Made by a program: the position numbers and the translations under genes. The notes under the pieces were generated by a model. The model saw only the letters and a program-made list of their open reading frames with translations, searched no databases and was not told the origin of the DNA. From Chloroflexota bacterium (GTDB lineage Bacteria > Chloroflexota > Chloroflexia > Chloroheliales > Chloroheliaceae), in the NCBI GenBank assembly GCA_028287745.1, contig JAQBPB010000005.1, forward strand, positions 35,180-99,179: a DNA stretch of 64,000 nucleotides. The letters run 5' to 3'. This document shows, piece by piece, positions 35,335 to 44,321 of this stretch. The stretch's first letter is position 1. Every line of letters begins with the position of its first letter.

Positions 35335-38300
35335 ATGGCCGAGGTTAATCAGGGTTTTGAGGCCGCAATGCGGCGGGGCCGCGAATTTGGTGCCGCTGGA
35401 AATTGGTCAAAGGCTCTTACCGAATACATCCGGGCGGCGCAACTTATTCCAACCGATATTTCCGCCCGCTACGGTTTGGCTATGTCCCTCTTTAAAATCG
35501 GCCAGCTTGAGCAGGCCCAGCAGCAATTCCAGGGAATTGTCCGGATTCAACCTCAGAATAGCGATGCCTGGCAGCGGCTGGCCGAGATTTATCATCAGGC
35601 CGGGCGCACCGAACAGGCCGTCCAGACTTACCAGCAAATCAAAGACCTTCACCACAAAAATAACCGTACCCGCGAAGTTGGCGACATCTTGCGTGAGATT
35701 ATTCGGGTTGACCCCGGCCAGGCACCCGCTTATCGCGAGTTGATGGACCGCGCCAAAGCCAGGGGCGACCGCAAGACCGCTGCTGCCCTGGTGTTAGATT
35801 TAGGGCGGCATTACCAGTCCCAGGGACGGCTGGAAGACGCGCTTTCCTGCGCTAATGAAGCCCTTATCCTGATGCCTGCCCTGCCGGAAGCTGAAAACCT
35901 TAAAGAAGAACTCAACCAGGCTAACAAACCACTCAAAGTTGACGACCTGGTAGAAGGGCCGGCTACGGGCGATGACCGCAACACGGCTAGCGACAACCAG
36001 GCGGCGGAAGCGGCGGCGGCTAAAGAAGCGACTATTCAGCAGCTCATTACTTTTGCCGAAGAAGCTTTAGCCAGGGGCGACACCGGCCCGGCTCTCCGCA
36101 ATTACGAGATGGCCGTGGATTTCGGCTCGGAGCGGGCCGATATCTTCTATAGCATCGGCAAGCTCTACGCGGACCAGGGCCAGATCGACCGGGCGGTGGA
36201 GTATTTGCGCCGCTCTACCACTGACCCCGACTACACGGTTTCGGCCTTCTTCAGTATCGGACAGGCTTATGCCGCCGAAGAACGCTTAGGGGAAGCCGCC
36301 AGCGCTTTCTGGGACGCGCTTAACCAGATCGACTTGCAGACAATCGGTAAGGATGATGTAGACGACCTGATTGATATGTACGATGAACTGGGCGAGGTCT
36401 TGCTCAAGCAATCCAAGGATAAGGAAGCCGCCGACCTCTACAACCGCCTGGTTAACTTTATCAACAGCCGTAATTTCCGTACCGATAAGACTGCCCTGAC
36501 TATTATCCGGGCGCGTGAGCTTAACGAGAAACTCAACCCTCCGGGGGACATGGCACATGTCTCTGACGAAAAAGCGGCTGAAATCCCCAGTACTTCCATT
36601 CGCTTTGGTGCTGAGGGTGAGGTAAGCCCGGATGAGGAAAGCCAGAAAACCGGTGAGGCCCGGATTAAGCCGGGCAATCTGCCGCCGGTGGGTTCTTTTG
36701 CCAACTCGGCTGGAACGGTCCGGGCCCCGGTAACGACCCAGGTTATTCCTTCGGTCTTTCCGACCAGGCTGATTGAAATGGATCCCTCACCGGTGGCCGG
36801 GCCTTATTTACGGGCGGCGGAAGAGTTTATGCGGCAGCGTAAGTACTATGCCGCCGTCGATGCCTCACAGGAAATGATCCGCTATTACCCGCATTATCTT
36901 CCGGCCCAGGTTATCCTGGCCGAAATCTTTGTGGCCCTGGAACACCTGGAGCAGGCCCGCGTAAAATACCAGTTCGTGGTAGATGTCTACCAGCTTCGGC
37001 AGGACCCAATAAAGTCCCTGGAATGTTATAAACGCCTGGGTGCGCTCAGCGCCGACAATATCGCCTTGCGGACCAAACTGGCTAATTTGCTGCTCCAGCA
37101 TAACCAGCAAGAAGACGCGGCGGACGTTTTGCTGGTGACCATCAGCAGTTACATCAGTAGCGGCCAACTTGATCGCGCCCTGGAAGAGTGCCGCCGGTTG
37201 CGGTCCCTGGCGCCCCAGAGTGTGCCTGTCCGTATTCAGTATGCAGAACTTTTGAACCAGTTGGAGCGTTATACAGAAGCGCTACCGGAATTACGGCGCG
37301 CTCTGGAGCTTGAGCCGTCTAACCTGAAGGCCCTGTGCCTGTTGAATATCACCGCCTTTTTGCTGGACGAGCCGGAATTGCGCTGGAAGAGTTTCCATAC
37401 TTTAATCGCCAGGAGCCGCCAGGAGGCGGCAAACCTGAAGCTTATCCTGGAAACCTACCGGCAGGCCGCAATTTCTTACGGACAGCCGTCCCTGCAGTAT
37501 GCCCTGGGTTGTCTGTATCTTGAAAGCCAGCAGCCCCGCCAGGCGGAACGGGTTTTTGAACAGGGCGTTAGTGCCCTTGAGGCCGGACCGGGCCAGGGCC
37601 AGTCGCTGTACGGGCCGCTAATTCACTGGGAACTGGGCCAGCTCTACCTGGAAGCAAAGCCCGCCGAAGCCCTGGAACAGTTTGAAAAGGCTGCCAGCCA
37701 GGCCGAGCATTCCGACCCGGCCCAATACGCCGCGACCGGTGCGGACTATGGTGAGTTACCTTCACGGGTCCTGTTACAAAGAAAGCTGGCCCAGACCTAC
37801 CAGTTGCAGGGTCGCCCGGAGGAAGCTATCCGGGCTTTCAGGCAGGTTAAGAAGCTTTTGCCTTTTAATCGCCAGGTGCATTCCGAGCTGGCCGACCTGT
37901 ACTTTAACCAGGGCCAGCTAAACGAAGCCCTGGGCGAACTGGCCGAACTGGTTTCGCACTTTGAGGAAACCGGCCAGGTGGAGACTTCCATAGAGGTCTT
38001 GCGCGAAATGGTTGACCTGGCGCCCAATAATATTATGGTGCGCGATAAACTGAGTCAGGTCTACCTGAAGCGTGGTATGATAGATGAGGGGCTAAAAGAA
38101 CTCGACGAGCTGGCAGAATTGCAGCGAAAAAATGGACGCTTAAAAGACGCTGTGCGTACTCTCCAACGGGCGGCGGAAGTCTATTGGATGATGGGGAAGA
38201 TGGAACCGGCCTACGAATTGTATGACCGGATTGTAAGGATATCTCCGGGTGACGTAGAGGCACGCCAGCAATTGGTTAACCGCCACTTGATGGCCGGGCA

Positions 38301-38595
38301 CGTGAAGGACGCTGTTGAAGAGCAGTGGACGATTGCCCAGATTTGCTTGCAGTCGAACAACACCCAGGAAGCGATTGCCGCTTTACACCAGGTAATCGGC
38401 CTGGCACCCGAAGACACCAGGGCTTACTTCCAGCTGGCGAGTGTCCTTTCCAGCGTAAACGAGCAGGGCCAGGCTTTCCGGCTCTACCAGCGGGTTCTCC
38501 GCCTGGAACCGGGAAACCAGAAGGCTAAAAGTTTACTGGAGCAAGCCCAGAAAAAAGCGGTTGAAGCCGGTCAGCTTAAGCTTGAACCGACCTAA
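35335..38595 (+). CDS. large tetratricopeptide-repeat protein
   Basis: A 1086-residue soluble protein made largely of TPRs in two blocks (about residues 5-380 and 480-1070) separated by a disordered Ser/Pro/Glu-rich linker around 400-480. Repeats begin with GNWSKALTEYIRAAQLIPTD and run through clear copies such as RYTEALPELRRALELEPSNL and MEPAYELYDRIVRISPGDVE. No signal peptide or membrane helix is visible, so it is probably a cytosolic interaction scaffold. It has its own extended -10 promoter and is followed at 147 bases by cdaA. Confidence 0.9.
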   Translation: MAEVNQGFEAAMRRGREFGAAGNWSKALTEYIRAAQLIPTDISARYGLAMSLFKIGQLEQAQQQFQGIVRIQPQNSDAWQRLAEIYHQAGRTEQAVQTYQQIKDLHHKNNRTREVGDILREIIRVDPGQAPAYRELMDRAKARGDRKTAAALVLDLGRHYQSQGRLEDALSCANEALILMPALPEAENLKEELNQANKPLKVDDLVEGPATGDDRNTASDNQAAEAAAAKEATIQQLITFAEEALARGDTGPALRNYEMAVDFGSERADIFYSIGKLYADQGQIDRAVEYLRRSTTDPDYTVSAFFSIGQAYAAEERLGEAASAFWDALNQIDLQTIGKDDVDDLIDMYDELGEVLLKQSKDKEAADLYNRLVNFINSRNFRTDKTALTIIRARELNEKLNPPGDMAHVSDEKAAEIPSTSIRFGAEGEVSPDEESQKTGEARIKPGNLPPVGSFANSAGTVRAPVTTQVIPSVFPTRLIEMDPSPVAGPYLRAAEEFMRQRKYYAAVDASQEMIRYYPHYLPAQVILAEIFVALEHLEQARVKYQFVVDVYQLRQDPIKSLECYKRLGALSADNIALRTKLANLLLQHNQQEDAADVLLVTISSYISSGQLDRALEECRRLRSLAPQSVPVRIQYAELLNQLERYTEALPELRRALELEPSNLKALCLLNITAFLLDEPELRWKSFHTLIARSRQEAANLKLILETYRQAAISYGQPSLQYALGCLYLESQQPRQAERVFEQGVSALEAGPGQGQSLYGPLIHWELGQLYLEAKPAEALEQFEKAASQAEHSDPAQYAATGADYGELPSRVLLQRKLAQTYQLQGRPEEAIRAFRQVKKLLPFNRQVHSELADLYFNQGQLNEALGELAELVSHFEETGQVETSIEVLREMVDLAPNNIMVRDKLSQVYLKRGMIDEGLKELDELAELQRKNGRLKDAVRTLQRAAEVYWMMGKMEPAYELYDRIVRISPGDVEARQQLVNRHLMAGHVKDAVEEQWTIAQICLQSNNTQEAIAALHQVIGLAPEDTRAYFQLASVLSSVNEQGQAFRLYQRVLRLEPGNQKAKSLLEQAQKKAVEAGQLKLEPT

Positions 38596-38656
38596 CCATT
38601 AATCAATAGTTTGGCTGGCTGTACCTGGCGGTTTGAACCAAAAGTTGAAGTGCAAT

Positions 38657-38679
38657 CTTGATTGCTTCCCCCAATCAAG
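38657..38679. repeat. short hairpin between the TPR gene and cdaA
   Basis: CTTGATTG (38657-38664) and CAATCAAG (38672-38679) pair perfectly around a 7-base loop. No T tract follows, so it may affect read-through to cdaA or be a protein-binding site. Confidence 0.35.
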
Positions 38680-38741
38680 GCTGACCATGGTTTATTAACC
38701 CTTGAGTATTGGCTACCGGCTACTGATTAGTCTTAATTAAA

Positions 38742-39800
38742 ATGAATCAATTGATTGAGCAGATCGGGCGAATCTTCCAGCAATTAGATTTCCTGGCTGC
38801 CTTTGTAGATATTTTAATATTAGTTCTTCTAATCTACGGGCTGTTGTCTATCCTGAGAGGCACGCGGGCTGAAGTTTTGGTGCGTGGCCTCATTATCCTG
38901 TTTGGCCTGGCTTTTTTCGTGGTCAACATCGTTCAACTGCCTGTATTAAAGTGGGTTGTTACTAACTCTCTCCAGTTTATAATTTTCGCCATTATTGTAA
39001 TTTTTGCGCCCGAATTGCGGCGAACTCTTGAACAAATCGGCCACACCGGCGACTTTATCAACCGGCCGCTGGCCCACCGTTCCAATGATGTCTTGCGTTC
39101 CAGTATTGAAGAAGTTGTCGCGACCGCTTTCTACCTCTCCAACCAGCGCTGGGGCGGCTTGATTGTAATTGAACGCGAAACCGGCCTGCAAGACCTGGCA
39201 AACCGGGGCGTACCGATTAACGGCCAGGTTAGCGCCCAGTTATTGAGTAATATTTTTGTGCCCAATACCCCCTTACACGATGGCGCGGTGATTATCCGGG
39301 GCGACCAGATTGTGGCGGCTAAAGTAATCCTGCCTCTCAGCGATAAAATCTCTCCCACCGAGCAACACGGCACGCGCCACAAAGCCGCGCTGGGCATCAG
39401 TGAGCAAAGTGATGCCATTATTGTGGTTGTCAGTGAAGAGACGGGCAATGTTTCGCTGGCCCACGGCGGTAAGTTAAACACCAAACTGGACCGCGAGCGC
39501 CTGCGCTATAACCTGCGGACTTTACTGGAACCGGCCCCCGGCCTGGGCGGCCTGGGACGGCGCAACGGGCGGCGCAAGCCTTTGACTTCTTCCGCTAAAG
39601 CGATTAAAGAAATTAAAGAAGAAACCGTTCCTAAAAATGGAAAAGCGTTAAAGGACGAAGCAGTTCAAAAGGACCCGAAACCCTTAAAGGACGAGATAGT
39701 CAAGAAAGAAATCAAGTCTACCAGGGATGAATTAACCACCACCGAGGTTAAATCTACCCAGGACGATACAGCATCAGTTGCACGGTCGGATAAAAGATGA
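38742..39800 (+). CDS. cdaA: diadenylate cyclase CdaA
   Basis: Makes the second messenger c-di-AMP from two ATP at the membrane. The 352-residue protein has three N-terminal membrane helices (about 18-38, 46-66, 74-92), then a DAC domain with the DGA motif (Asp180-Gly181-Ala182 in PLHDGAVIIRG) and, in place of the usual RHR, RHK (Arg212-His213-Lys214 in GTRHKAALGISE). The last 70 residues are a charged repeat-rich tail (KALKDE/KPLKDE-like) that ordinary CdaA proteins lack. It overlaps the cdaR start by 4 bases (ATGA), so translation is coupled. glmM, the usual third gene, is absent here. Confidence 0.92.
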   Translation: MNQLIEQIGRIFQQLDFLAAFVDILILVLLIYGLLSILRGTRAEVLVRGLIILFGLAFFVVNIVQLPVLKWVVTNSLQFIIFAIIVIFAPELRRTLEQIGHTGDFINRPLAHRSNDVLRSSIEEVVATAFYLSNQRWGGLIVIERETGLQDLANRGVPINGQVSAQLLSNIFVPNTPLHDGAVIIRGDQIVAAKVILPLSDKISPTEQHGTRHKAALGISEQSDAIIVVVSEETGNVSLAHGGKLNTKLDRERLRYNLRTLLEPAPGLGGLGRRNGRRKPLTSSAKAIKEIKEETVPKNGKALKDEAVQKDPKPLKDEIVKKEIKSTRDELTTTEVKSTQDDTASVARSDKR

Positions 39801-41500
39801 GAAGTACGGCAAATTTTATTCCTCAATTTATTAAAAATATGAGCCTGGGCAGGTTCATTGTTTCGATTTGCCTGGCTTTTATTGTCTGGGGCTATGTTAT
39901 TGTTTCACAGTATCCCGAACGGACCTTACCCCCGGTGGAAGTATCCCTGGGTGAAACAATCCCGCCGCCGCCCGAACTCGAAGTCGTACCCAGCGAAACC
40001 CCCGTAAATTCGGTGCGGGCTATCCTGAGCGGTCCGGCCGAAACGGTCACTACCGTTACCTTCAGTCAGATAAAGCCCTATTTAGACCTTTCACAATGCC
40101 GCACTCCCGGCACCTGTTATGTAAAAGTCCAGCTTAAACAGGCCCTGCCGCAATATGTAACTGCCAAACTAGAACCTGAAACTATCCCGGTGGTCCTGGA
40201 AAGCCGCACCACTAAAACGCTGCCGATAGAGATAGTCAAGCAAGGCGAAGTTAACCCCGATTATACGCTGGAAGGCGACCTGGCCCCCAGTCCGACCCAG
40301 GTGACCATCACCGGGCGCCAGAGCCTGGTAGACCGTGTAGCCAAGGCTCAGGTGCCCGTAAACCTGTTCGGGCGGGTCGGTTCCTTGCGGCTTACCCAGG
40401 CGGTTAGCCTGGTGGACTCCCGCAACCAGGCTATCCAGGATAACAGCCTGACCATATCGCCGCCTACTATTAATGTCACCGGTAACATTATTTACAAACT
40501 GACGACCCGCACAGTACCCATCCGGGTCGTGACCAGTGGAGAACCGGCCCCCGGCTATATCGCCGGGAACGCCCAGGCTACCCCGCTCCTGGCTACAGTG
40601 GTCAGCGGCAACCAGGAGGCTCTCAACAAGCTTGAATTTGTCTCTACTGAACCGATTTTTATCGGCGGGGTTTCCAGCGAAGTATCGACTACCGTCCGCT
40701 TGCAGCCCATTCTTGATATTACTTTTACCGGCAGCGACTCGGTCCGGGTCAGTATCGGTATTGTGCCTTTTCAGACCAGCAAGACTATTTCTGTCCGGCT
40801 GGAATTGCTGAACCAGGCCAGTAACCTGCGCTATTCCTATGAACCAACCAATGTTAACCTGACTATCAGTGGGCCGTACCAGGCGTTCCAGCCGGAATTG
40901 CCTCTGGATAAAATAAAGGCCACAGTCAATGTGCAGGACCGGGGGGCCGGTAACTATACCGTACCGGTCCAGGTAGAATTACCTTTTAACCTGGTAGTTA
41001 CAAATAATCCGACGGTCAAGGTTTCGATTACCCTGCCGCCGGTTCCTACGCCCACGGCACCGCCGACCCTGGCCCCGTTACCCACGCCCACCCGGACTTT
41101 CACGCCGCCGACTCCTACACCGGGTAGTACAACCGCGCCTACGGCGTTGCCGGGTACAAATGCCCCGGCCGGTACCGCTCCAGTGGCGACGCCCCCGGCA
41201 ACGCCCCGGCCGGTCCAGACTGCCGCTTCTACAGTAGCCGCGGTCCCTGAGAAATTGGGGGCATCACCGCCCCATTCAGCAGCGCAGTCCCCTGAGGCTT
41301 CTCCGGAGGCTAAATCTTCGCCGCAGACGACGGAGGCGGCCTCTCAGACCCAGACCCCACCTCCCAGTATGGGAGTTATCAGTTGGCAAAGCTCGCTGGT
41401 TCTCTCTGAACATAGCGCGGCCTTTTTATACCTGGCTTACCGCGACCTCTTTCAAGACTTTGTAGACGACTGGTCAGGCCCGAGCCCTAATTTGTTGTGA
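39797..41500 (+). CDS. cdaR: YbbR-domain protein CdaR, c-di-AMP cyclase regulator
   Basis: A 567-residue protein anchored by one N-terminal helix (SLGRFIVSICLAFIVWGYVI) with about four YbbR beta domains outside the membrane (residues about 45-420), the known membrane partner and regulator of CdaA. A long Thr/Pro-rich stretch (about 420-520; e.g. PTPTRTFTPPTPTPGSTTAP) follows, then a terminal segment with a possible second hydrophobic stretch. It starts in the ATGA overlap with cdaA. The Thr/Pro region is likely surface exposed and could be glycosylated (inference). The next gene overlaps by 4 bases again. Confidence 0.9.
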   Translation: MRSTANFIPQFIKNMSLGRFIVSICLAFIVWGYVIVSQYPERTLPPVEVSLGETIPPPPELEVVPSETPVNSVRAILSGPAETVTTVTFSQIKPYLDLSQCRTPGTCYVKVQLKQALPQYVTAKLEPETIPVVLESRTTKTLPIEIVKQGEVNPDYTLEGDLAPSPTQVTITGRQSLVDRVAKAQVPVNLFGRVGSLRLTQAVSLVDSRNQAIQDNSLTISPPTINVTGNIIYKLTTRTVPIRVVTSGEPAPGYIAGNAQATPLLATVVSGNQEALNKLEFVSTEPIFIGGVSSEVSTTVRLQPILDITFTGSDSVRVSIGIVPFQTSKTISVRLELLNQASNLRYSYEPTNVNLTISGPYQAFQPELPLDKIKATVNVQDRGAGNYTVPVQVELPFNLVVTNNPTVKVSITLPPVPTPTAPPTLAPLPTPTRTFTPPTPTPGSTTAPTALPGTNAPAGTAPVATPPATPRPVQTAASTVAAVPEKLGASPPHSAAQSPEASPEAKSSPQTTEAASQTQTPPPSMGVISWQSSLVLSEHSAAFLYLAYRDLFQDFVDDWSGPSPNLL

Positions 41501-43110
41501 GTCGTTTCTCCATGAAGTTTTTCCATAAACGTTGGGCCGCCCTCCTGGTAGGTTTCTTTTTCGTAGCCGCTCTTTTTGCTTTAAGACTTTTGCCCGCCGG
41601 TCAGGAACGCTTCGCGGTTGACGAAGCCCACCATGCCGGGTGGGCCAGGCTGATTGCGCACGGCGACCCTTTCATGCGCACGATTGCCGCCGATAAACCG
41701 CCCCAGTTGTATTACCTGGTCGCCGCTTCCTTCAAGTTATTCGGGGATAGTGAAGCGGCCGCCCGCCTGCCAAACGCCCTGCTGGGAGCCCTGTTAATCT
41801 TGCCGTTGTGGGGCCTGGCCCGGCGGCTGTACCCGGCCCAACCGGCGGTGGCCCTGCTGGCCTGCGGCCTCTTTGCCCTTTCCCCACTGGCCCAGGTCTA
41901 TGCACCGACCGTCTTTACCGACCCGGTGATGGCTTTCTGGCTGGTAGTCTGCGCCTGGCTGGTGTCGAAGCGCCGCTGGACCCTGGCCGGGGTAGCCATG
42001 GGGCTGGCAGTCTGCGGCAAGCAACAGGCCCTTTTTTTCCTGCCTTTCCCGGTATTCCTGGCTCTCCTGATGGTAAGCTGGGATAATGCTTTCAAACTTA
42101 AAAGCGGCCTGGTTGCCTTGCTAAAGGCCGCCCTGCGCGTGCTGGCCGGAAGCGCTATCCCGGTCCTGGTAGTGGTGGCCTTTGACAAATGGCGCGGCCA
42201 GACCAGTTCGCTAACTTATGGGGCGGCCATTAACGGCGATAAACTGGGGTTAGCCAGTTTCCAGAGCTGGCCGCAGCGCTTGGCTAACTGGTGGGAAAGG
42301 GTTTTACAATATTTCTTTATCCCGAACCCGCTGGGATTGTTATTACTGGCCCTTTTCCTGGTTTATACCGGTTGGCTGGTCTGGCGGTTATGGCTGGCGG
42401 GTTTCTATGTTTCAGATGCGGCGCGTCAGAAGTCGCCCGGCCAGGGCTTTTCTAAATGGGCCGACCTATCTTTAATTGTGGCTATGCTGGTAGTGCTGGC
42501 CTGGCATACTGCTTTAACTTTTCCGGTCTGGGACCGTTATCTCTTGCCGATGGTGCCTTTTACCGCCCTGGTGATGGCCCGGGCGCTGGTCTGGCTGGCC
42601 GACCGGCTTTTACCGGACTTTCCCCGGCTCAACCTGAAAATTTCCGGGATTGCCCTGGTGGTGCTGGCTTTAATGGTCGTGCCGGTGGCCCAGGCTGCCA
42701 GTGCGAAACTGCCGATAGGCGGGGATTACCTGGCCTTTAGCGGTAGAGGACCGGGAGCCCACCAGGCTTATAACGGTATTGAATTACTTTCGACCTTCTT
42801 TAAGAATAATGCGCCGCCCGGTTCAGTGGTCTTTCATGAAGAAATGGACTGGCATTTCAGCTATTATCTTTTTGGGCTGCCTATCGAAATTCCCTCAAAC
42901 CGCAGCCGTCCGCTGGACCCGGCCCTGGTTGCCCGTACGGCGGTCAAATCTCCGACTTATGTCATTTTTGCCGACTGGCAGAAAGCTTCTTTTTTACGCC
43001 TTTCGGAAGGGCTGGACGCTTCCGGGCTGTGGCTGGAAGAAGCATATGATATTTATCCTGATAACGATGAGCGCCTTTCTTTCGCTGTTTACCGGGTAGC
43101 TGGTAAATAA
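41497..43110 (+). CDS. GT39/ArnT-like polytopic glycosyltransferase
   Basis: A 537-residue membrane glycosyltransferase of the PMT/ArnT superfamily, which moves sugars from polyprenyl-phosphate donors to extracytoplasmic acceptors. The first loop after helix 1 has the signature acidic pair in RFAVDEAHHAGWARLI, followed by DKPPQLYYLVAAS. About 11 further hydrophobic segments follow, and a small C-terminal domain. The GTG start overlaps the cdaR stop (GTGA); an ATG 5 codons later is an alternative. It is translationally coupled to cdaA-cdaR, which suggests that it glycosylates a surface product linked to cell-wall homeostasis. Confidence 0.87.
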   Translation: MSRFSMKFFHKRWAALLVGFFFVAALFALRLLPAGQERFAVDEAHHAGWARLIAHGDPFMRTIAADKPPQLYYLVAASFKLFGDSEAAARLPNALLGALLILPLWGLARRLYPAQPAVALLACGLFALSPLAQVYAPTVFTDPVMAFWLVVCAWLVSKRRWTLAGVAMGLAVCGKQQALFFLPFPVFLALLMVSWDNAFKLKSGLVALLKAALRVLAGSAIPVLVVVAFDKWRGQTSSLTYGAAINGDKLGLASFQSWPQRLANWWERVLQYFFIPNPLGLLLLALFLVYTGWLVWRLWLAGFYVSDAARQKSPGQGFSKWADLSLIVAMLVVLAWHTALTFPVWDRYLLPMVPFTALVMARALVWLADRLLPDFPRLNLKISGIALVVLALMVVPVAQAASAKLPIGGDYLAFSGRGPGAHQAYNGIELLSTFFKNNAPPGSVVFHEEMDWHFSYYLFGLPIEIPSNRSRPLDPALVARTAVKSPTYVIFADWQKASFLRLSEGLDASGLWLEEAYDIYPDNDERLSFAVYRVAGK

Positions 43111-43162
43111 CCACCTGTTAATATTTTGTCTAATGGTGGCAAGGATATTGCATCAAAACTCT

Positions 43163-43191
43163 TTGACTAATTATTAATACCTTGCTACCTA
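43163..43191 (+). promoter_or_regulatory. probable promoter of the first DUF2382 gene
   Basis: TTGACT (43163-43168) and TACCTA (43186-43191) are separated by 17 bases. The start codon follows at 43251. The -35 box is good; the -10 box matches the consensus only in part. Confidence 0.45.
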
Positions 43192-43250
43192 AAATGGCTG
43201 TTATAAAGTGGCAAGGGTTCAATAGTAGAGAACGACTATCAGGAGGTTTT

Positions 43251-44162
43251 ATGCCGGAATACAATATTCGCCGCGGAATGACCGTTTATTCTATGGATAA
43301 TCAGAGCCTGGGAACAGTAGACGATGTGTCTGGAAACTACTTTATGGTTGGCGGGCAGCGGTATCCTATGAATAGCGGTTACCGGGTCGAAAATAACAAT
43401 ATTTATATGACTGGCGCTCAGAATTACGCCGGTTCAAATCAAACCGGCAACGAAATGCACGTACCGGTAATGGAAGAACAACTGAACGTTGAGAAACGTC
43501 AATCTCAAATGGGTGAAGTCCAGATCCACAAAACAGTTAGCCAGGAACAGGTTAATGTACCGGTTGAATTGCGCCGGGAAGAAGTGAATGTGCAGCAGCG
43601 CGAAGTTAATGACCGGCCCCTTGCGCCGGGTGAAGCTACCACCGCCTTCCAGGAAGGCACTATCCGGGTGCCGGTCCGCGGTGAGGAAGCTGTCGTAAAT
43701 AAGCAAGCGGTTGTTACCGGTGAGGTGGCAATCAACAAGACTGTGACCTCCCAGCAGCAAACGGTTTCCGATACTGTGCGGCGGGAACAGGTCCAGGTGG
43801 ATGAAAATTCCCTGCGCAACAGGACAGGCCGGACCGAGGGTTATGATACCGGTTATGCCACCCAGGCGGGCGGCTACCAGACTGGCGCCACTCAACCGGG
43901 CTATCAGACCGGCGCTACCCAATCGGGCGGCTACCAGACCGGTGGCGCAACCAATTCGTCCGCTAATCTCCGTGAAGGACAGGACGTAGTCGGTAACGAT
44001 GGCGAGTATGTTGGCCGGATTAAAGAAGTCGGCAGCAACGAGTTCCGGGTGGACCGCCGCCAGAAACCTGACATTAACGTAACCTACTCGGCCATTCAGA
44101 ACATTAATGGCGACCAGGTTGTGTTGAACGCCCCGGCCGGTGATTTTACGGACATGATTTAA
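43251..44162 (+). CDS. YsnF/AvaK-type DUF2382 stress protein with flanking PRC-like domains
   Basis: A 303-residue protein. The start is at 43251 (MPEYNIRRGM), directly behind AGGAGG at 43241-43246; an in-frame upstream start at 43182 would bury this site. A DUF2171/PRC-like barrel (residues about 5-50, GMTVYSMDNQSLGTVDDVSG) is followed by DUF2382, with paired repeats VPVMEEQLNVEKRQ... and IRVPVRGEEAVVNKQAV. A Gly/Gln/Thr-rich tandem repeat (GYQTGATQ) spans about 200-235. The last 60 residues form another barrel (VVGNDGEYVGRIKEVGSN). Such proteins are tied to general stress; precise role is not known. A terminator follows. Confidence 0.87.
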   Translation: MPEYNIRRGMTVYSMDNQSLGTVDDVSGNYFMVGGQRYPMNSGYRVENNNIYMTGAQNYAGSNQTGNEMHVPVMEEQLNVEKRQSQMGEVQIHKTVSQEQVNVPVELRREEVNVQQREVNDRPLAPGEATTAFQEGTIRVPVRGEEAVVNKQAVVTGEVAINKTVTSQQQTVSDTVRREQVQVDENSLRNRTGRTEGYDTGYATQAGGYQTGATQPGYQTGATQSGGYQTGGATNSSANLREGQDVVGNDGEYVGRIKEVGSNEFRVDRRQKPDINVTYSAIQNINGDQVVLNAPAGDFTDMI

Positions 44163-44207
44163 GTCTTTCTAAGACTGAAGCGTTACCTTTTACCTAACGG
44201 ATTACAG

Positions 44208-44240
44208 CCCAGGTAGTGGCTACTACCTGGGTTGTGTTTA
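44208..44240 (+). terminator. rho-independent terminator behind the first DUF2382 gene
   Basis: CCCAGGTAGT (44208-44217), loop GGCT, ACTACCTGGG (44222-44231) form a perfect 10-bp stem, followed by TTGTGTTTA, an imperfect T tract. Confidence 0.75.
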
Positions 44241-44321
44241 TTCCAAAATAGAAGCTGGCTCAAAAGTTGCTATAGGAAATAGTAGCCTGCCCTTAATCAC
44301 GCAGGCGTGAGGAGATTGGTG

